A DNA stretch of 64,000 nucleotides from Mycolicibacterium tusciae JS617 (GTDB lineage: Bacteria; Actinomycetota; Actinomycetes; Mycobacteriales; Mycobacteriaceae), in NCBI RefSeq assembly GCF_000243415.2, contig NZ_KI912270.1, positions 1,550,001-1,614,000 on the forward strand, read 5' to 3'. The translations under genes were made by a program, and so were the position numbers. Below are positions 1 through 9,691 of the stretch, piece after piece. Below the pieces are notes generated by a model that was given only the letters and a program-made list of their open reading frames with translations, was not told where the DNA came from and ran no database searches. Every line of letters starts with the position of its first letter. Position 1 is the stretch's first letter.

Positions 1-884
1 CTTGCGACGACCGCGGTGCCTGCCGCCATCGCCTCGACGAGCACGATGCCGAAGCTCTCTCCTCCGGTGTTGGGCGCGCAGTACACGTCCGCACTGCGCA
101 GCGCCGAGGCCTTCGCGGCATCGTCGACCTGGCCGAGAAACCGCAGGTGCTTCGCGCATTTCCCGGCGGATTTACGCAACTCGTCCTCATCGCCGCGGCC
201 GACGATCAGGATCTCGATGTCGGAGAATTGTTCGACCAGGCGCGGCAGCGCACGCAGCAACACGGACATGCCCTTGCGCGGTTCGTCGTACCGCCCCAGG
301 AACAACACCGACTTGCCCCGGCGCGGGTAACCGTCCATCGTCGGCGCCGACGCGAACGCCCCGACGTCCACTCCGTTCGGTATCTCGACGGCGTCGCTGC
401 CGAGGGATTCCATCTGCCAGCGCCGCGCGAGGTCGGACACGGCGATGCGGCCCACGATCTTCTCGTGCATCGGCCGCAGGAACGGTTCGAACACGCTGAG
501 CGTCAACGACTTCGTCGTCGAAGTGTGAAACGTCGCGACTATCGGACCCTCGGCGATGTTCAGCGCCAGCATCGACAGGCTCGGCGCGTTGGGTTCGTGC
601 AGATGCAGCACGTCGAATTGGCCCTGGGCGAGCCACTTTTTCACCATGCGGTGCGTCGCAGGTCCGAACCGCAGTCGCGCCACCGAGCCGTTGTACGGGA
701 TCGGTACTGCCCGGCCTCCCGACACGACGTAGTCGGGCAATGAGGCCTGCGCATCCGAAGATGTCGGAGCCAGCACGCTGACCACGTGGCCGCGGCCATG
801 CATCACCTCGGCCAGCTGCAGCACGTGGGACTGCACCCCACCGGGTACGTCGAAAGAGTAGGGGCAAACCATGCCGATGCGCAT
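1..884 (-). CDS. pimA: PimA, phosphatidylinositol alpha-mannosyltransferase (C-terminus cut by window edge)
   Basis: A GT4-type (GT-B fold) mannosyltransferase that transfers mannose from GDP-mannose to phosphatidylinositol at the inner face of the membrane, the first step of PIM/LM/LAM synthesis. Visible are the N-terminal motif MRIGMVCPYSF, the P-G-G-V-Q acceptor loop near residues 14-18, H-L-H-E-P near 94, G-R-Y-D-E-P-R-K-G near 195-203 and the E-x7-E pattern (E-S-F-G-I-V-L-V-E) near 274-282. 294 codons lie in the window; the family is about 380 residues, so roughly the last 85 are missing. The ATG overlaps the stop of the upstream acyltransferase (TGATG), so the two are translationally coupled. 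The order thrS-HIT-pgsA-patA-pimA matches M. tuberculosis Rv2614c-Rv2610c. Confidence 0.95.
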   Translation of the reverse strand, partial: MRIGMVCPYSFDVPGGVQSHVLQLAEVMHGRGHVVSVLAPTSSDAQASLPDYVVSGGRAVPIPYNGSVARLRFGPATHRMVKKWLAQGQFDVLHLHEPNAPSLSMLALNIAEGPIVATFHTSTTKSLTLSVFEPFLRPMHEKIVGRIAVSDLARRWQMESLGSDAVEIPNGVDVGAFASAPTMDGYPRRGKSVLFLGRYDEPRKGMSVLLRALPRLVEQFSDIEILIVGRGDEDELRKSAGKCAKHLRFLGQVDDAAKASALRSADVYCAPNTGGESFGIVLVEAMAAGTAVVA

Positions 885-1822
885 CAGGTCGCCTCGAGTT
901 TGGCGCGCCGTTCGTCCGACAGGTCGGCCAGCCACTGCGGCTGCATCATGTGCCAGTCGGCGGGATGCGCGGCGATGTTGCGCGCGAACCGATCCGCCAA
1001 CGCCTGGGTGACGGCGGTGACGTCTTTCGAGCTGGTGTCCAGCGGCTCCTGGAGGTCGATGACACAGTCGTCGCCGTCGTAGTAGACGTGTGCCGGAATC
1101 AGGTGGGCCCCGGTGGTTATCGCCAATTTCGCCGGACCGGCGGGCAAACGGGTGCGTTCTCCGAAGAAATCGACTTCGACCCCGGACCGGGTGAGGTCGC
1201 GGTCCGACATCAGGCACACGAGCTTGTTGTCGCGTAACCGCTCGGCGAGCAGCTCGAAAGGTGGACGCTCGCCACCCGACGCCGGGAACACCTCGAAGCC
1301 GAGGCTTTCGCGGTATTCGATGAAGCGGCGGTACAACGATTCCGGCTTCAGTCGCTCGGCGACGGTCGAGAACGTGCCGTGCTTGTAGACGAGCCACACA
1401 CCGCCCATATCCCAGTTGCCGCTGTGAGGCAGCGCCAGAATGCCGCCGCGGCCGGCATCCAAAGCCTCCTGAGGTCGGTGTGTGCCGATGCTCACTTCGT
1501 CGAACCGGCGTCCGACCTCGGCCAGATCCATCGTGGGCAACCGGAACGCCTCGCGCCAGTATCGGGCGTAGGAGGCAAGCGAAGCGCGCATCAACCCGTC
1601 CGGCACGCGGTCCGGCGAGACGCCGAGCACGCGGGCAAGGTTCTTGCGTAGTTGGTCGGGCCCACCGCCGCGTGCGGCGATAAGCGCACCGGCTTCGAAA
1701 GTGTTGCGCGCCACCACCTCCGGCATCGCACGGACGAGTCGCCAGCCTGCGGCGTATCCCCAGTCCGAGAGCCTGCCGCTCAGCGACGTGCCCGATTCCG
1801 GATCCTGCGGGGTCGCCGTCAT
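884..1822 (-). CDS. patA: PatA-like phosphatidylinositol mannoside acyltransferase
   Basis: 312 residues, the size of the mycobacterial PIM acyltransferase (Rv2611c family, LPLAT/HtrB superfamily). It transfers palmitate from acyl-CoA to the mannose added by PimA. The acyltransferase H-x4-D motif is H133-S-G-N-W-D138, within I-L-A-L-P-H-S-G-N-W-D. There is no signal peptide, in line with a cytosolic, membrane-associated enzyme. Its start overlaps the 3' end of pgsA (4 bp) and its stop overlaps pimA, so it sits inside a tightly coupled operon for PIM synthesis. Confidence 0.93.
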   Translation of the reverse strand: MTATPQDPESGTSLSGRLSDWGYAAGWRLVRAMPEVVARNTFEAGALIAARGGGPDQLRKNLARVLGVSPDRVPDGLMRASLASYARYWREAFRLPTMDLAEVGRRFDEVSIGTHRPQEALDAGRGGILALPHSGNWDMGGVWLVYKHGTFSTVAERLKPESLYRRFIEYRESLGFEVFPASGGERPPFELLAERLRDNKLVCLMSDRDLTRSGVEVDFFGERTRLPAGPAKLAITTGAHLIPAHVYYDGDDCVIDLQEPLDTSSKDVTAVTQALADRFARNIAAHPADWHMMQPQWLADLSDERRAKLEAT

Positions 1823-2502
1823 GACTCATCCCCCTGCGCTGCCGGCGGGGGGTGCCCCGACGTCTCTGGTGTCTCACCGCCGGCGCTGTCGGGCTTCGTC
1901 AGCCGATCCATCGCCCCGGGTGAGGTCCGCACGCTGTGCACGCGCTGACCCAGGGTGATCAAGCTGGTCACCGCCAGCAGCCACATCGCAACGGGCAGCA
2001 GCCACGGCAGGCCGAACAGCCCCGACAGCCCGGCCCCCAGCAGGACGATCATCAACCGTTCGGGCCGCTCGATCATGCCGCCCTCGGCGGACAGACCGCT
2101 GGCCTCGGCGCGCGCCTTGATATACGAGATCACCTGCGAGGTAACCAGGCAGATCAATGTCGCCACCACCAGTGACGTGCTCCGCACCCCGAACGCGGCC
2201 CACCACAACAGACCGCAGAAGATCGCACCGTCGCCGATCCGATCACACGTGGCGTCGAGGACGGCGCCGAACCGCGTGCCACCACCGCGCTGCCGGGCCA
2301 TCGCGCCGTCGAGCATGTCGGCGAGTACGAAGACGAAAACGGTGAATCCGCCCCACCACAACTGGCCGATGGGGAACAGCGTCAAAGCGCCCACCACGGT
2401 GCCCGCCGTGCCGAGGATCGTGATGCTGTCGGGCGTGAGCCCCACCTTCAGCGCAGCTTTGGCGACCGGCCGAGACAATTTCTCGTACGCCGCACGGGTC
2501 AT
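1819..2502 (-). CDS. pgsA: Phosphatidylinositol phosphate synthase (CDP-alcohol phosphatidyltransferase)
   Basis: An integral membrane enzyme joining CDP-diacylglycerol and inositol phosphate to give phosphatidylinositol phosphate, the precursor of PI and the PIMs (Rv2612c family). The complete CDP-alcohol phosphatidyltransferase signature is present from the chosen ATG: D62-x2-D65-G66-x2-A69-R70-x8-G79-x3-D83-x3-D87. Several hydrophobic segments follow. The start is uncertain. The ATG at 2502 gives 227 residues; an in-frame CTG at 2520 overlaps the HIT stop and sits 8 nt after a GGGGGG run; a longer frame runs to 2565. The gene is flanked by patA and the HIT gene in one operon. Confidence 0.9.
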   Translation of the reverse strand: MTRAAYEKLSRPVAKAALKVGLTPDSITILGTAGTVVGALTLFPIGQLWWGGFTVFVFVLADMLDGAMARQRGGGTRFGAVLDATCDRIGDGAIFCGLLWWAAFGVRSTSLVVATLICLVTSQVISYIKARAEASGLSAEGGMIERPERLMIVLLGAGLSGLFGLPWLLPVAMWLLAVTSLITLGQRVHSVRTSPGAMDRLTKPDSAGGETPETSGHPPPAAQGDES

Positions 2503-2516
2503 CAGGTACAGGTTGC

Positions 2517-3128
2517 TCAGGGCTTCATCCCCCCTTCGCTGCGCTCGCCGGGCTGTTTCGCCCACTCCGTCGCCAGCAGTTCACGGGTCTCGCTGAGGAG
2601 CTGCGGGACGACCTTGGCGCCGCCGATGATGGTGATGAAGTTCGCGTCGCCGATCCAGCGCGGCACCACATGCATGTGCAGATGCTCGGCCAATGACCCG
2701 CCTGACACCGTGCCCAGGTTCAGCCCGACGTTGAACCCCATCGGATTGGACACATTCTTGATGACGCGAATCGCCTTCTGGGTGAAGGCCATCAGCTCGG
2801 CGCTCTCCGCGTCGGTGAGATCTTCGAGCTCCGACACCCGGCGATACGGGACCACCATGAGATGCCCCGGATTGTACGGGTAGAGGTTCAGCACGACGTA
2901 CACCAACTCACCACGCGCCACCATCAGGCCGTCCTCGTCGGACAACATCGGGATGTCGGTGAATGGCCGCGAGGGTTCCGAACTGTTGCGCCGCAGCGGT
3001 GACTCGGCGATGTAGGTCATCCGGTGCGGTGTCCACAACCGTTGCAGGTGGTCGGGCTCGCCGACGCCGTGGTCGACGATCCGGTGGTCGTCCTCCTGCT
3101 CTTCGGGCAGACGCTCCTCGCGGGTCAC
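2517..3128 (-). CDS. HIT-domain protein, AP4A phosphorylase family
   Basis: 203 residues from a GTG that overlaps the thrS stop by 4 bp (GTGA). The histidine triad is clear: H149-L-H151-M-H153-V-V, preceded by N-P-G-H-L at 86-90, a conserved HIT element. The M. tuberculosis counterpart at this position, Rv2613c, is a diadenosine tetraphosphate phosphorylase, so hydrolysis or phosphorolysis of Ap4A is the likely reaction. Placement right after threonyl-tRNA synthetase fits, because aminoacyl-tRNA synthetases generate Ap4A as a by-product; that link is inference. The frame stays open upstream to 3191 inside thrS, but the GTG overlap is the better start. Confidence 0.9.
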   Translation of the reverse strand: MTREERLPEEQEDDHRIVDHGVGEPDHLQRLWTPHRMTYIAESPLRRNSSEPSRPFTDIPMLSDEDGLMVARGELVYVVLNLYPYNPGHLMVVPYRRVSELEDLTDAESAELMAFTQKAIRVIKNVSNPMGFNVGLNLGTVSGGSLAEHLHMHVVPRWIGDANFITIIGGAKVVPQLLSETRELLATEWAKQPGERSEGGMKP

Positions 3129-5179
3129 GGCGCAGTGCCCACCTTGACCAGTTCGGCTGTCGGGGTGGCGTTTTCCCGACTGGCGATCCACTTGGCGATG
3201 GCGGCCACCGCGTCGTCGCGCGGCACGCCGTTGATCTGGGTGCGGTCACCGAATCGGAAGCTGACGGCGCCGGCCTCGATGTCCCGATCGCCCGCCACGA
3301 GCATGAACGGCACCTTCTGGTTGGTGTGGTTGACGATCTTCTTCGCCATCCGGTCGTCACTGACGTCGACCTCGGCCCGGATGCCGGCCATCTTCAATTG
3401 ACTGGCAAGGCCGTTGAGGTACGGGATGTGGGCCTCGGCGACGGGGATACCGACCACCTGCACCGGCGCCAGCCACGCCGGGAAGGCACCGGCGTAATGC
3501 TCGGTGAGCACACCGAAGAACCGCTCGATCGAACCGAACAGCGCACGGTGGATCAGGACCGGGCGCTTGCGGGTGCCGTCGGCGGCGGTGTACTCCAACT
3601 CGAAGCGGTCGGGCATGTTGAAGTCGAGCTGGATGGTCGACATCTGCCAGGTTCGGCCCAGCGCGTCCTTGACCTGAACAGAGATCTTCGGCCCGTAGAA
3701 CGCCGCACCACCGGGATCGGGCACCAGGTGCAGCCCGGAGGCCTCGGCGACCTCGCGCAGCGTCTCGGTGGCCTCGTCCCAGTCCTCATCGGAGCCGCTG
3801 TACTTCTCGGGGTCCTTCGTCGAGAGCTCCAGATAGAAGTCGTTGAGGCCGTAGTCGGCGAGCAGATCGAGCACGAAGCGCAGCAGCGACGCCAGCTCGT
3901 CGCGCATCTGCTCACGGGTGGTGTAGATGTGCGCGTCGTCTTGGGTCATGCCGCGCACGCGGGTCAGGCCGTGCACCACACCGGACTTCTCGTAGCGGTA
4001 CACCGAGCCGAATTCGAAGAGCCGCAAGGGAAGTTCCCGATACGACCGCCCGCGCGACCGGAAGATCAGGTGGTGCATCGGGCAGTTCATCGGCTTGAGG
4101 TAGTAGTCCTGCCCCGGCTTGCGCAGTGTGCCGTCCTCGTCGAACTCGGCATCCATGTGCATCGGCGGGTACATGCCGTCGGCGTACCACTCCAGGTGCC
4201 CCGATGTGATGTAGAGCTGTTCCTTGGTGATGTGCGGGGTGTTGACGAACTCGTAGTCGGCCTCGATGTGCTTGCGGCGCGAGTATTCCTCGAGTTCGCG
4301 CCGGATGATGCCGCCCTTGGGGTGGAAAACCGCCAGCCCTGAACCGATTTCGTCGGGGAAGCTGAACAGGTCCAGCTCCGCACCGAGCCTGCGGTGGTCG
4401 CGCCGCTGCGCCTCTTCGATGAACTCGAGGTGGCGGTCGAGAGCTTCCTGCGACTCCCACGCCGTCCCGTAGATGCGTTGCAGGCTCGCGTTGTTCTGGT
4501 TCCCGCGCCAGTACGCGGCCGAACTGCGGGTCAGCTTGAACGCCGGAATGTAGCGCGTCGTCGGGATGTGCGGTCCGCGGCACAGGTCTCCCCACTCCCG
4601 TTCGCGGGTGCGGGGATTGAGATTGTCGTAGGCCGTCAGCTCGTCGCCCCCGACCTCCATGACGTCGGGGTCGCCGGACTTGTCATCGATGAGCTCGAGT
4701 TTGTACGGCTCGTTGGCAAGCTCTTCGCGCGCTTGGTCTTTGGACTCGTAGACCCGCCTCGAGAACAGCTGGCCTTCTTTGACGATCTGCCGCATGCGCT
4801 TCTCCAGCGCTTCGAGATCTTCTGGTGTAAACGCGCGCGGCACATCGAAGTCGTAATAGAAGCCATCGGTGATGGGGGGTCCGATGCCGAGCTTGGCCTC
4901 GGGGAACATCTCCTGCACGGCCTGGGCCAACACGTGAGCGGCGGAATGGCGGATGACGCTGCGGCCGTCGTCGGTGTCGGCGGCCACCGGGATGACGTCG
5001 GCATCGGCGTCGGGCGTCCACGACAGGTCGCGCAGCCGCCCCTCGAGGTCTCGCACCACCACCACGGCGGCCGGATCCCCACGACCAGGCAGCCCCGCGT
5101 CCCGCACCGCCTCACCCGCGGTGGTCCCGGCAGCGACCCGGATAGGGGCTGCTGGGGCGGGGCTGACGGCGGCGCTCAT
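3125..5179 (-). CDS. thrS: Threonyl-tRNA synthetase
   Basis: 684 residues, the usual length. It charges tRNA-Thr in the cytosol. An N-terminal TGS-like domain (about 1-75) is followed by the editing domain with H78-x3-H82 (H-S-A-A-H), then the class II catalytic core. That core contains the zinc-site region M-N-C-P-M-H-H and a motif-3 region ending in [10 protein letters not shown], followed by the anticodon-binding domain. It is the first gene of the minus-strand cluster with HIT, pgsA, patA and pimA; the HIT start overlaps its stop. About 70 bp separate it from the next upstream gene. No T-box leader was seen there. Confidence 0.97.
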   Translation of the reverse strand: MSAAVSPAPAAPIRVAAGTTAGEAVRDAGLPGRGDPAAVVVVRDLEGRLRDLSWTPDADADVIPVAADTDDGRSVIRHSAAHVLAQAVQEMFPEAKLGIGPPITDGFYYDFDVPRAFTPEDLEALEKRMRQIVKEGQLFSRRVYESKDQAREELANEPYKLELIDDKSGDPDVMEVGGDELTAYDNLNPRTREREWGDLCRGPHIPTTRYIPAFKLTRSSAAYWRGNQNNASLQRIYGTAWESQEALDRHLEFIEEAQRRDHRRLGAELDLFSFPDEIGSGLAVFHPKGGIIRRELEEYSRRKHIEADYEFVNTPHITKEQLYITSGHLEWYADGMYPPMHMDAEFDEDGTLRKPGQDYYLKPMNCPMHHLIFRSRGRSYRELPLRLFEFGSVYRYEKSGVVHGLTRVRGMTQDDAHIYTTREQMRDELASLLRFVLDLLADYGLNDFYLELSTKDPEKYSGSDEDWDEATETLREVAEASGLHLVPDPGGAAFYGPKISVQVKDALGRTWQMSTIQLDFNMPDRFELEYTAADGTRKRPVLIHRALFGSIERFFGVLTEHYAGAFPAWLAPVQVVGIPVAEAHIPYLNGLASQLKMAGIRAEVDVSDDRMAKKIVNHTNQKVPFMLVAGDRDIEAGAVSFRFGDRTQINGVPRDDAVAAIAKWIASRENATPTAELVKVGTAP

Positions 5180-5250
5180 CGGTGTATCTCCATTACGTAG
5201 GGCTCATGCCAGGGGTTGGCCGAACGCGACCATGCTATCGGTGCGTGTCC

Positions 5251-5685
5251 TCAGGACCCCAAGCCAATAGGGCTGTTTAGCCAGGACCAATCGAAGCCGA
5301 AGAGTTCGGCGGTCCAATCAGCCGCGCCGAGCAGCCACAGGGTGCCCGTAACGATCAGCGCTGTGATGATGCCGCCGACGACCTGGATTGACCAATGTCG
5401 GGCCTGGAACCAGTCCATGACCTTCTCGTAGCGCTCCTTGGCGTAGCCCAGCAGCCGTCGCGCCCATTCGAACTCGGTGGCCAGAATTCCGAGCCCGACG
5501 AACACGATCGCCCAGCCCGGACCCGGATACGGGATCGCGACGATGCCGACGACCAAGACCCCCAGACCGACCACTCCGACCGCGATGCGGTAGACGAAGT
5601 CGACCTTGCGCCGGTCGCGTAGCTTGTCACGCCAGCGGGCCCATCGGCGGGCGCGGCTCGGCCGTTCCTCATCGTCGGACGTCAC
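5251..5685 (-). CDS. TIGR02611-family membrane protein
   Basis: 144 residues from a GTG that overlaps the upstream thioesterase stop by 4 bp. A basic, Arg-rich N-terminus (1-28) precedes hydrophobic segments at about 31-50, 56-70 and 100-120. The motif P-Y-P-G-P-G-W at 52-58, with G-L-G-I-L-A-T-E-F just after, is characteristic of the TIGR02611 family of small actinobacterial membrane proteins. Its function is not known. The last 20 residues are Trp- and Phe-rich. It is co-transcribed with the PaaI-type thioesterase. Confidence 0.8.
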   Translation of the reverse strand: MTSDDEERPSRARRWARWRDKLRDRRKVDFVYRIAVGVVGLGVLVVGIVAIPYPGPGWAIVFVGLGILATEFEWARRLLGYAKERYEKVMDWFQARHWSIQVVGGIITALIVTGTLWLLGAADWTAELFGFDWSWLNSPIGLGS

Positions 5686-6311
5686 GGTTGCCCGGGCCGC
5701 AGTTTCACGAACAGGGCATGCGATTCGGCCAGGACATGCTCCCCGTCCAGCAGCCGGCCCGACACGAAGATCTTGCGGTCGACGATGCTGTCGATGCGGG
5801 CGTCGACCTGGAATTCCTTCTCGACGAGTGCGATCTTGCGGTAGTCGACGTGCAGGAACGCGGTGCGCTGGGCGCGGCTGCCGCTGAGGGTGAACGCGGC
5901 GTACCCGAGCAGGCCGTCGAATAACTGAGCCACCGCGCCACCGTGTGCCGCACCGTTGCGGCCCAGGTGGAAGCGGCGAAACATCGCCGTGCCTTCGATG
6001 CGCCCGTCGTCCGTCTTGTGCAGGTCCAACGGGATGGCCAGAAGATTGCCGCGGTTGGGCAGATCCATCCGGCGTCCGGACGGTGAGGCCCACTCGTCGG
6101 CGTAATAGGGCGCCAAGAGTTGAGTGATTTTCTCGACGAGGTCGGCGGCCTCGGTGATCACGTCGTCGGGGGCGTCTGCGGCGCGGGCGTGGTCCTGCAG
6201 CGTGCGGACGGCCTCAACGAACCGGCCGTAGTCGGGTCCACCATTGGTGGTCGGCACCGGCGGATTGAATCCCCCACCCGGATGCCCACCCGAGGACTGG
6301 TCGGTCGTCAC
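5682..6311 (-). CDS. PaaI-family (hotdog-fold) thioesterase
   Basis: 209 residues. A Gly/Pro-rich N-terminus (about 1-27) and a helical stretch precede a single hotdog domain at about 90-205. It contains the conserved H-G-G at 123-125 (A-A-H-G-G-A-V-A-Q-L-F-D) and a central strand with H-V-D-Y-R-K. Enzymes of this kind hydrolyse acyl-CoA thioesters; the acyl group cannot be told from sequence. It overlaps the downstream membrane gene by 4 bp and lies about 70 bp after the aldo-keto reductase, so it may be the first gene of a two-gene unit. Confidence 0.82.
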   Translation of the reverse strand: MTTDQSSGGHPGGGFNPPVPTTNGGPDYGRFVEAVRTLQDHARAADAPDDVITEAADLVEKITQLLAPYYADEWASPSGRRMDLPNRGNLLAIPLDLHKTDDGRIEGTAMFRRFHLGRNGAAHGGAVAQLFDGLLGYAAFTLSGSRAQRTAFLHVDYRKIALVEKEFQVDARIDSIVDRKIFVSGRLLDGEHVLAESHALFVKLRPGQP

Positions 6312-6320
6312 CCGACCACC

Positions 6321-6388
6321 GTATTGCCTGGCTCAGGCTTCTGTTGTATTGCCTGGCTCAGGCTTCTGTTGTATTGCCTGGCTCAGGC
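6321..6388. repeat. 25-bp direct tandem repeat, 2.7 copies
   Basis: Three copies of a unit beginning GTATTGCCTGGCTCAGGC start at 6321, 6346 and 6371; the third stops after 18 bp. The third copy contains the stop codon and last codons of the aldo-keto reductase, so the array looks like a duplication of that gene's 3' end. The 25-bp period breaks the reading frame. Confidence 0.95.
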
Positions 6389-7231
6389 GGAAGCAGACCC
6401 GGCTTTGCTCAATGTCTCGAACTCGTCGTCGGACAACTCGATACCCGCGGCCGCGACGTTCTCCTCGAGATGAGCGACCTTCGACGTGCCGGGGATCGGC
6501 AACATCACCGGCGATCGCTTGAGCAGCCAGGCCAGCGCCAGTTGCGACGGGGAGGCATCGTGGTCCGCCGCGATGCGCTGCAACGGCCCGTCAGCAGCCG
6601 CCAGGGGCCCGGCCGCGAGCGGAAACCACGGGATGAAGCCGATGTTCTGGGACTCGCACGCTTCGAGCACCGGTTCCGCGGCGCGGACCGAGAGGTTGTA
6701 CATGTTCTGCACCGACACGATCGTCGCGACCTTCTGCGCGGCCTCGAGTTGGTCGGCGTTGACCTCCGACAGCCCGATGTGGCGGATCTTGCCCTCCTGC
6801 TGCAGCTTGACGAGCTCGCCGAGCTGGTCCTCGGCGGGGAACTTGTCATCGATGCGGTGCAGCTGGAACAGGTCGATGGTGTCCACACCGAGGCGGCGAA
6901 GGCTCATCTCGCACTCCTGGCGCAGATAAGCCGGGTAGCCGAGGACGGGCCACTCGTCCGGGCCGGTGCGCAGCAGGCCGGCCTTGGTCGCGACGACGAG
7001 CCCGTCCGGATACGGGTGTAGCGCCTCTTTGATCAATTCCTCGGCCACGTACGGGCCGTAGGAGTCCGCGGTGTCGATGAAGTTGACGCCGAGCTCGACG
7101 AGGCGGCGAAGCACGCGGATGCACTCGTCGGGGTCGGCCGGCGGGCCCCATATGCCCTTGCCCGTCAGGCGCATCGCGCCGAATCCCAGACGATTGACGG
7201 TCAGGTCGCCGCCGATGGTGAAGGTGGTCAT
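6383..7231 (-). CDS. Aldo/keto reductase
   Basis: 282 residues with the full AKR catalytic tetrad: D53 (F-I-D-T-A-D-S-Y-G), Y58, K83 (V-V-A-T-K-A-G) and H125 (F-Q-L-H-R-I-D). The C-terminal NADPH-site region with P-I-P-G-T-S is also present. It is a cytosolic NADPH-dependent carbonyl reductase of the family called oxidoreductases in mycobacteria; the substrate is unknown. The start at 7231 (M-T-T-F-T-I-G-G) places the first beta strand correctly; the frame remains open to 7339 without homology. The 3' end is duplicated in the tandem repeat just downstream. Divergent from the DUF1990 gene. Confidence 0.9.
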   Translation of the reverse strand: MTTFTIGGDLTVNRLGFGAMRLTGKGIWGPPADPDECIRVLRRLVELGVNFIDTADSYGPYVAEELIKEALHPYPDGLVVATKAGLLRTGPDEWPVLGYPAYLRQECEMSLRRLGVDTIDLFQLHRIDDKFPAEDQLGELVKLQQEGKIRHIGLSEVNADQLEAAQKVATIVSVQNMYNLSVRAAEPVLEACESQNIGFIPWFPLAAGPLAAADGPLQRIAADHDASPSQLALAWLLKRSPVMLPIPGTSKVAHLEENVAAAGIELSDDEFETLSKAGSASA

Positions 7232-7283
7232 GTTTGGCAACCGTACGCCGACATCGTCAACCGCGAGATAGCGTGTGGCCGCT

Positions 7284-7781
7284 ATGAAACTGAGCGATCT
7301 TGCCGTGCTGCCGCTGACGTATTCAGAGGTCGGCGCCACTGCGGGAACGCTGCCGGCCGGTTATCACCATGTGCAGAAGTCGGCGGTGATCGGCCGGGGT
7401 CGGCAGCGTTTCGAGGACGCCGCCGCCGCGGGGATGCGTTGGGGCATGCTGCGCGGCGCCGGAGTCAAAGTCGAGGCGACGACGGAAGTCGCCGCTGTGG
7501 GCTCTGAGGTGATCGTGGGCGTGGGCCCGGTGCAGGCGCCGTGCCGGGTGGTCTACGTCGTCGACGAACCCGATCGCCGCGGTTTCGCCTACGGCACCTT
7601 GCCCGGCCACGCCGAATCCGGCGAAGAGCTGTTCCTCGTCCGCTACGACCCGGTCACCGACAACGTGCTTGCGGTGGTGACAGCGTTTTCCCGGCACGCC
7701 ACGTGGTGGAGCCGTCTGGGATCCCCCGTCACGTCGCTGGTGCAACGAGTAATCACGACGCGATATCTGAAGGGCTTGTAG
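7284..7781 (+). CDS. DUF1990-family protein
   Basis: 165 residues from the ATG at 7284; a GTG at 7275 in the same frame is an alternative. Conserved DUF1990 features are visible: G-Y-H-H near residue 25, a central G-x-G-x-V-x-A-P-C-R-V segment, and [15 protein letters not shown] near 110, typical of the family's final strand-helix unit. Its biochemical role is unknown. It begins a plus-strand operon; its TAG overlaps the GTG of the next gene by one base. Confidence 0.8.
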   Translation: MKLSDLAVLPLTYSEVGATAGTLPAGYHHVQKSAVIGRGRQRFEDAAAAGMRWGMLRGAGVKVEATTEVAAVGSEVIVGVGPVQAPCRVVYVVDEPDRRGFAYGTLPGHAESGEELFLVRYDPVTDNVLAVVTAFSRHATWWSRLGSPVTSLVQRVITTRYLKGL

Positions 7782-8731
7782 TGCTGGGCCGGCTGTCACG
7801 CGCACGTTCAGTGCTGAGTGCCGAAATCGCCGCCATTCGAAAACGAGACCCGGATCTCGATCCCGGTGACCTGACGAGCTTCACATTCCCGCTGCTGGTG
7901 CGCCTGGTCGGCGTGTTGGCGGTGGGTGTCGTGCCGCTGGTGGTCATCCGCAGCGGCGGGGACACCGACTCGTTGCTGGTGCCGTTGGGGGGCTCGCTGG
8001 CGCTGGCGATTATCTGCACCGCGGTGGTGGCGTGGCTGGCGGCCATCGTGATCTCGGGGCTGGTGGTGATGGTGTTCTACCGGAATCCGCCGCGCGCCTC
8101 GTCGCAACTGGTGGCGCGCACGCTCACCGAGTCGTTCGAGCGGGTCAGCGACGCCACCTCCCACCTGATGCTGTTAGCCCTCGTCGCCGGCCTGATCTCC
8201 CTCGCGATCGGTCTGCCCACCCGTCCCAGTGACGACCTCGCCAACCCGGTGCTTGACGATCTACTCGCGGCACAGGTGGCGGTGCTGCTTGCCGCGCTGG
8301 GATTCGCGTTCGTCGCCGAGTCGGTGCGGTGTGCCGCTGACATCGTCGACGACCAGTCGCTGCTGCTGGCCTGGCCGTGGTCGTTGGTGATTGCTTGCCT
8401 CAGTTGGGTTTTGGCGACGGCAGTAGGTCCGTTTGAGATCACCCGGATGCTCACCATCCTGCTCAACGAATGGTTGCCGGCCGTTGTCGACGGCATACCG
8501 CGCGCACAGGTGATCGCCGATGTGTTGCCGCCGGGCGCACGATGGTGGGCGGCACTGGCCCCGTTGCCGGTTATCGCATCGATTTGGGCGTTCGAGGCGC
8601 GGCGGCGCGATGGGTTCACCCATGTGCGAGAGTTCCTGGCGACTTACGGGTCGCGATACCCGGCGCCGCCGTCTCCGACAGCGCGTAGCCTGGAGAAGCC
8701 AAAATCAAGTAGTTCGGATGGTGACCGGTGA
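7781..8731 (+). CDS. Multi-pass membrane protein of unknown function
   Basis: 316 residues from a GTG overlapping the previous stop. An N-terminal amphipathic region of about 40 residues precedes roughly six hydrophobic segments, in two clusters (about 40-105 and 150-275). The cytosolic tail is Ser/Lys-rich (ends K-P-K-S-S-S-S-D-G-D-R). No enzymatic motif was recognised. It sits between the DUF1990 gene and a GAF-ANTAR regulator with overlapping ends (GTGA), so all three should be made from one transcript. A sensor or transporter partner of the ANTAR protein is possible but unproven. Confidence 0.75.
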   Translation: MLGRLSRARSVLSAEIAAIRKRDPDLDPGDLTSFTFPLLVRLVGVLAVGVVPLVVIRSGGDTDSLLVPLGGSLALAIICTAVVAWLAAIVISGLVVMVFYRNPPRASSQLVARTLTESFERVSDATSHLMLLALVAGLISLAIGLPTRPSDDLANPVLDDLLAAQVAVLLAALGFAFVAESVRCAADIVDDQSLLLAWPWSLVIACLSWVLATAVGPFEITRMLTILLNEWLPAVVDGIPRAQVIADVLPPGARWWAALAPLPVIASIWAFEARRRDGFTHVREFLATYGSRYPAPPSPTARSLEKPKSSSSDGDR

Positions 8732-9435
8732 ACAAACCAAGTGGGGTAGACGCCACCCACCTGCGCATTGCCGAGCTCGTTCAGAATCTGCACAGTCGGT
8801 CCGACACCGACGCAGACACCGTGATCGCCGAGCTGGCAGAGCACGCTGCCGTAGAAATTCCCGGCGCACAGTACGCAGGCATCACGATCACCCACAACGG
8901 CAAACAAATCGAGACCCCGGCGGCGACGCACTTCTATCCGATGTTGCTGGACAAGGTTCAGCAGCGGCACCAGGAGGGCCCCTGCCTCACCGCGGCATGG
9001 GAGGAAAAGACGATCCATGTCGCCGATCTCGAGACGGACGACCGCTTCCCGCTCTATCGGCAGGACGCCCTGGCGGAGACGCCGATCCGGACAATCATGG
9101 CGTTCCAGTTGTTCATTGCCGGCAAAACGATGGGCGCTCTCAACGTCTACGCCGAAGAGCCCAACGCCTTCGGGGACGAGTCGAGGAATATCGGATTGGT
9201 CTTCGCCGCACATTCGTCGGTGGCGTGGAATTCGGCGCGCCGCGACGAGCAGTTCAAGAACGCCTTGGCCAGCCGCGACGTCATCGGTCAGGCCAAGGGA
9301 ATGATCATGGAACGGTACGGCGTCGATGCGGTGCGGGCGTTTGAACTGTTGCGCAAGCTATCCCAGGATTCCAATGTGCCGCTGATCAAGGTTGCCACCG
9401 AGATCGTCGCCGACACCCAGTCAGCGGTCAAGTAG
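8728..9435 (+). CDS. GAF- and ANTAR-domain RNA-binding regulator
   Basis: 235 residues. A GAF domain spans about 20-165. A C-terminal ANTAR helical domain spans about 175-230, recognisable by S-R-D-V-I-G-Q-A-K-G-M-I-M-E-R and F-E-L-L-R-K-L-S-Q. ANTAR proteins act as antiterminators by binding paired hairpins in nascent RNA; the GAF domain presumably senses a small ligand or a redox state. No transmembrane part. It is translationally coupled to the upstream membrane gene through a GTGA overlap. The RNA targets cannot be identified from this window. Confidence 0.9.
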   Translation: MNKPSGVDATHLRIAELVQNLHSRSDTDADTVIAELAEHAAVEIPGAQYAGITITHNGKQIETPAATHFYPMLLDKVQQRHQEGPCLTAAWEEKTIHVADLETDDRFPLYRQDALAETPIRTIMAFQLFIAGKTMGALNVYAEEPNAFGDESRNIGLVFAAHSSVAWNSARRDEQFKNALASRDVIGQAKGMIMERYGVDAVRAFELLRKLSQDSNVPLIKVATEIVADTQSAVK

Positions 9436-9691
9436 CATCGCAATCCTGTCTCGATAGCGTCGCAAGAAGGTATCGGTCGGCCGGCGCGGCACCTGTGTTT
9501 CACGACGTGGCACGAGATTCCTTGTGCAACATTGTGTTCAGATCCCACGGAGTTTGCCGAAATCGCGCTCCGTTGCCGAAGCGTGACGAACCCTTGACCG
9601 AATTGCGAAGGCTCGCCTGCACTTCGAATCGTCTTGGCACGCCTACGCTCTCTAATTGACAAGGTTGTAATTTGAGAGGGAATCCGAAGCC

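Noticed and set aside
2963..4342. 459-codon open frame antisense to thrS and the HIT gene
   Set aside because: A by-product of high GC third positions; the opposite strand encodes well-conserved ThrS and HIT, and the antisense translation shows no domain.
5180..5250. Search for a T-box or other leader before thrS
   Set aside because: Only about 70 bp between genes, no specifier-loop or antiterminator pattern.
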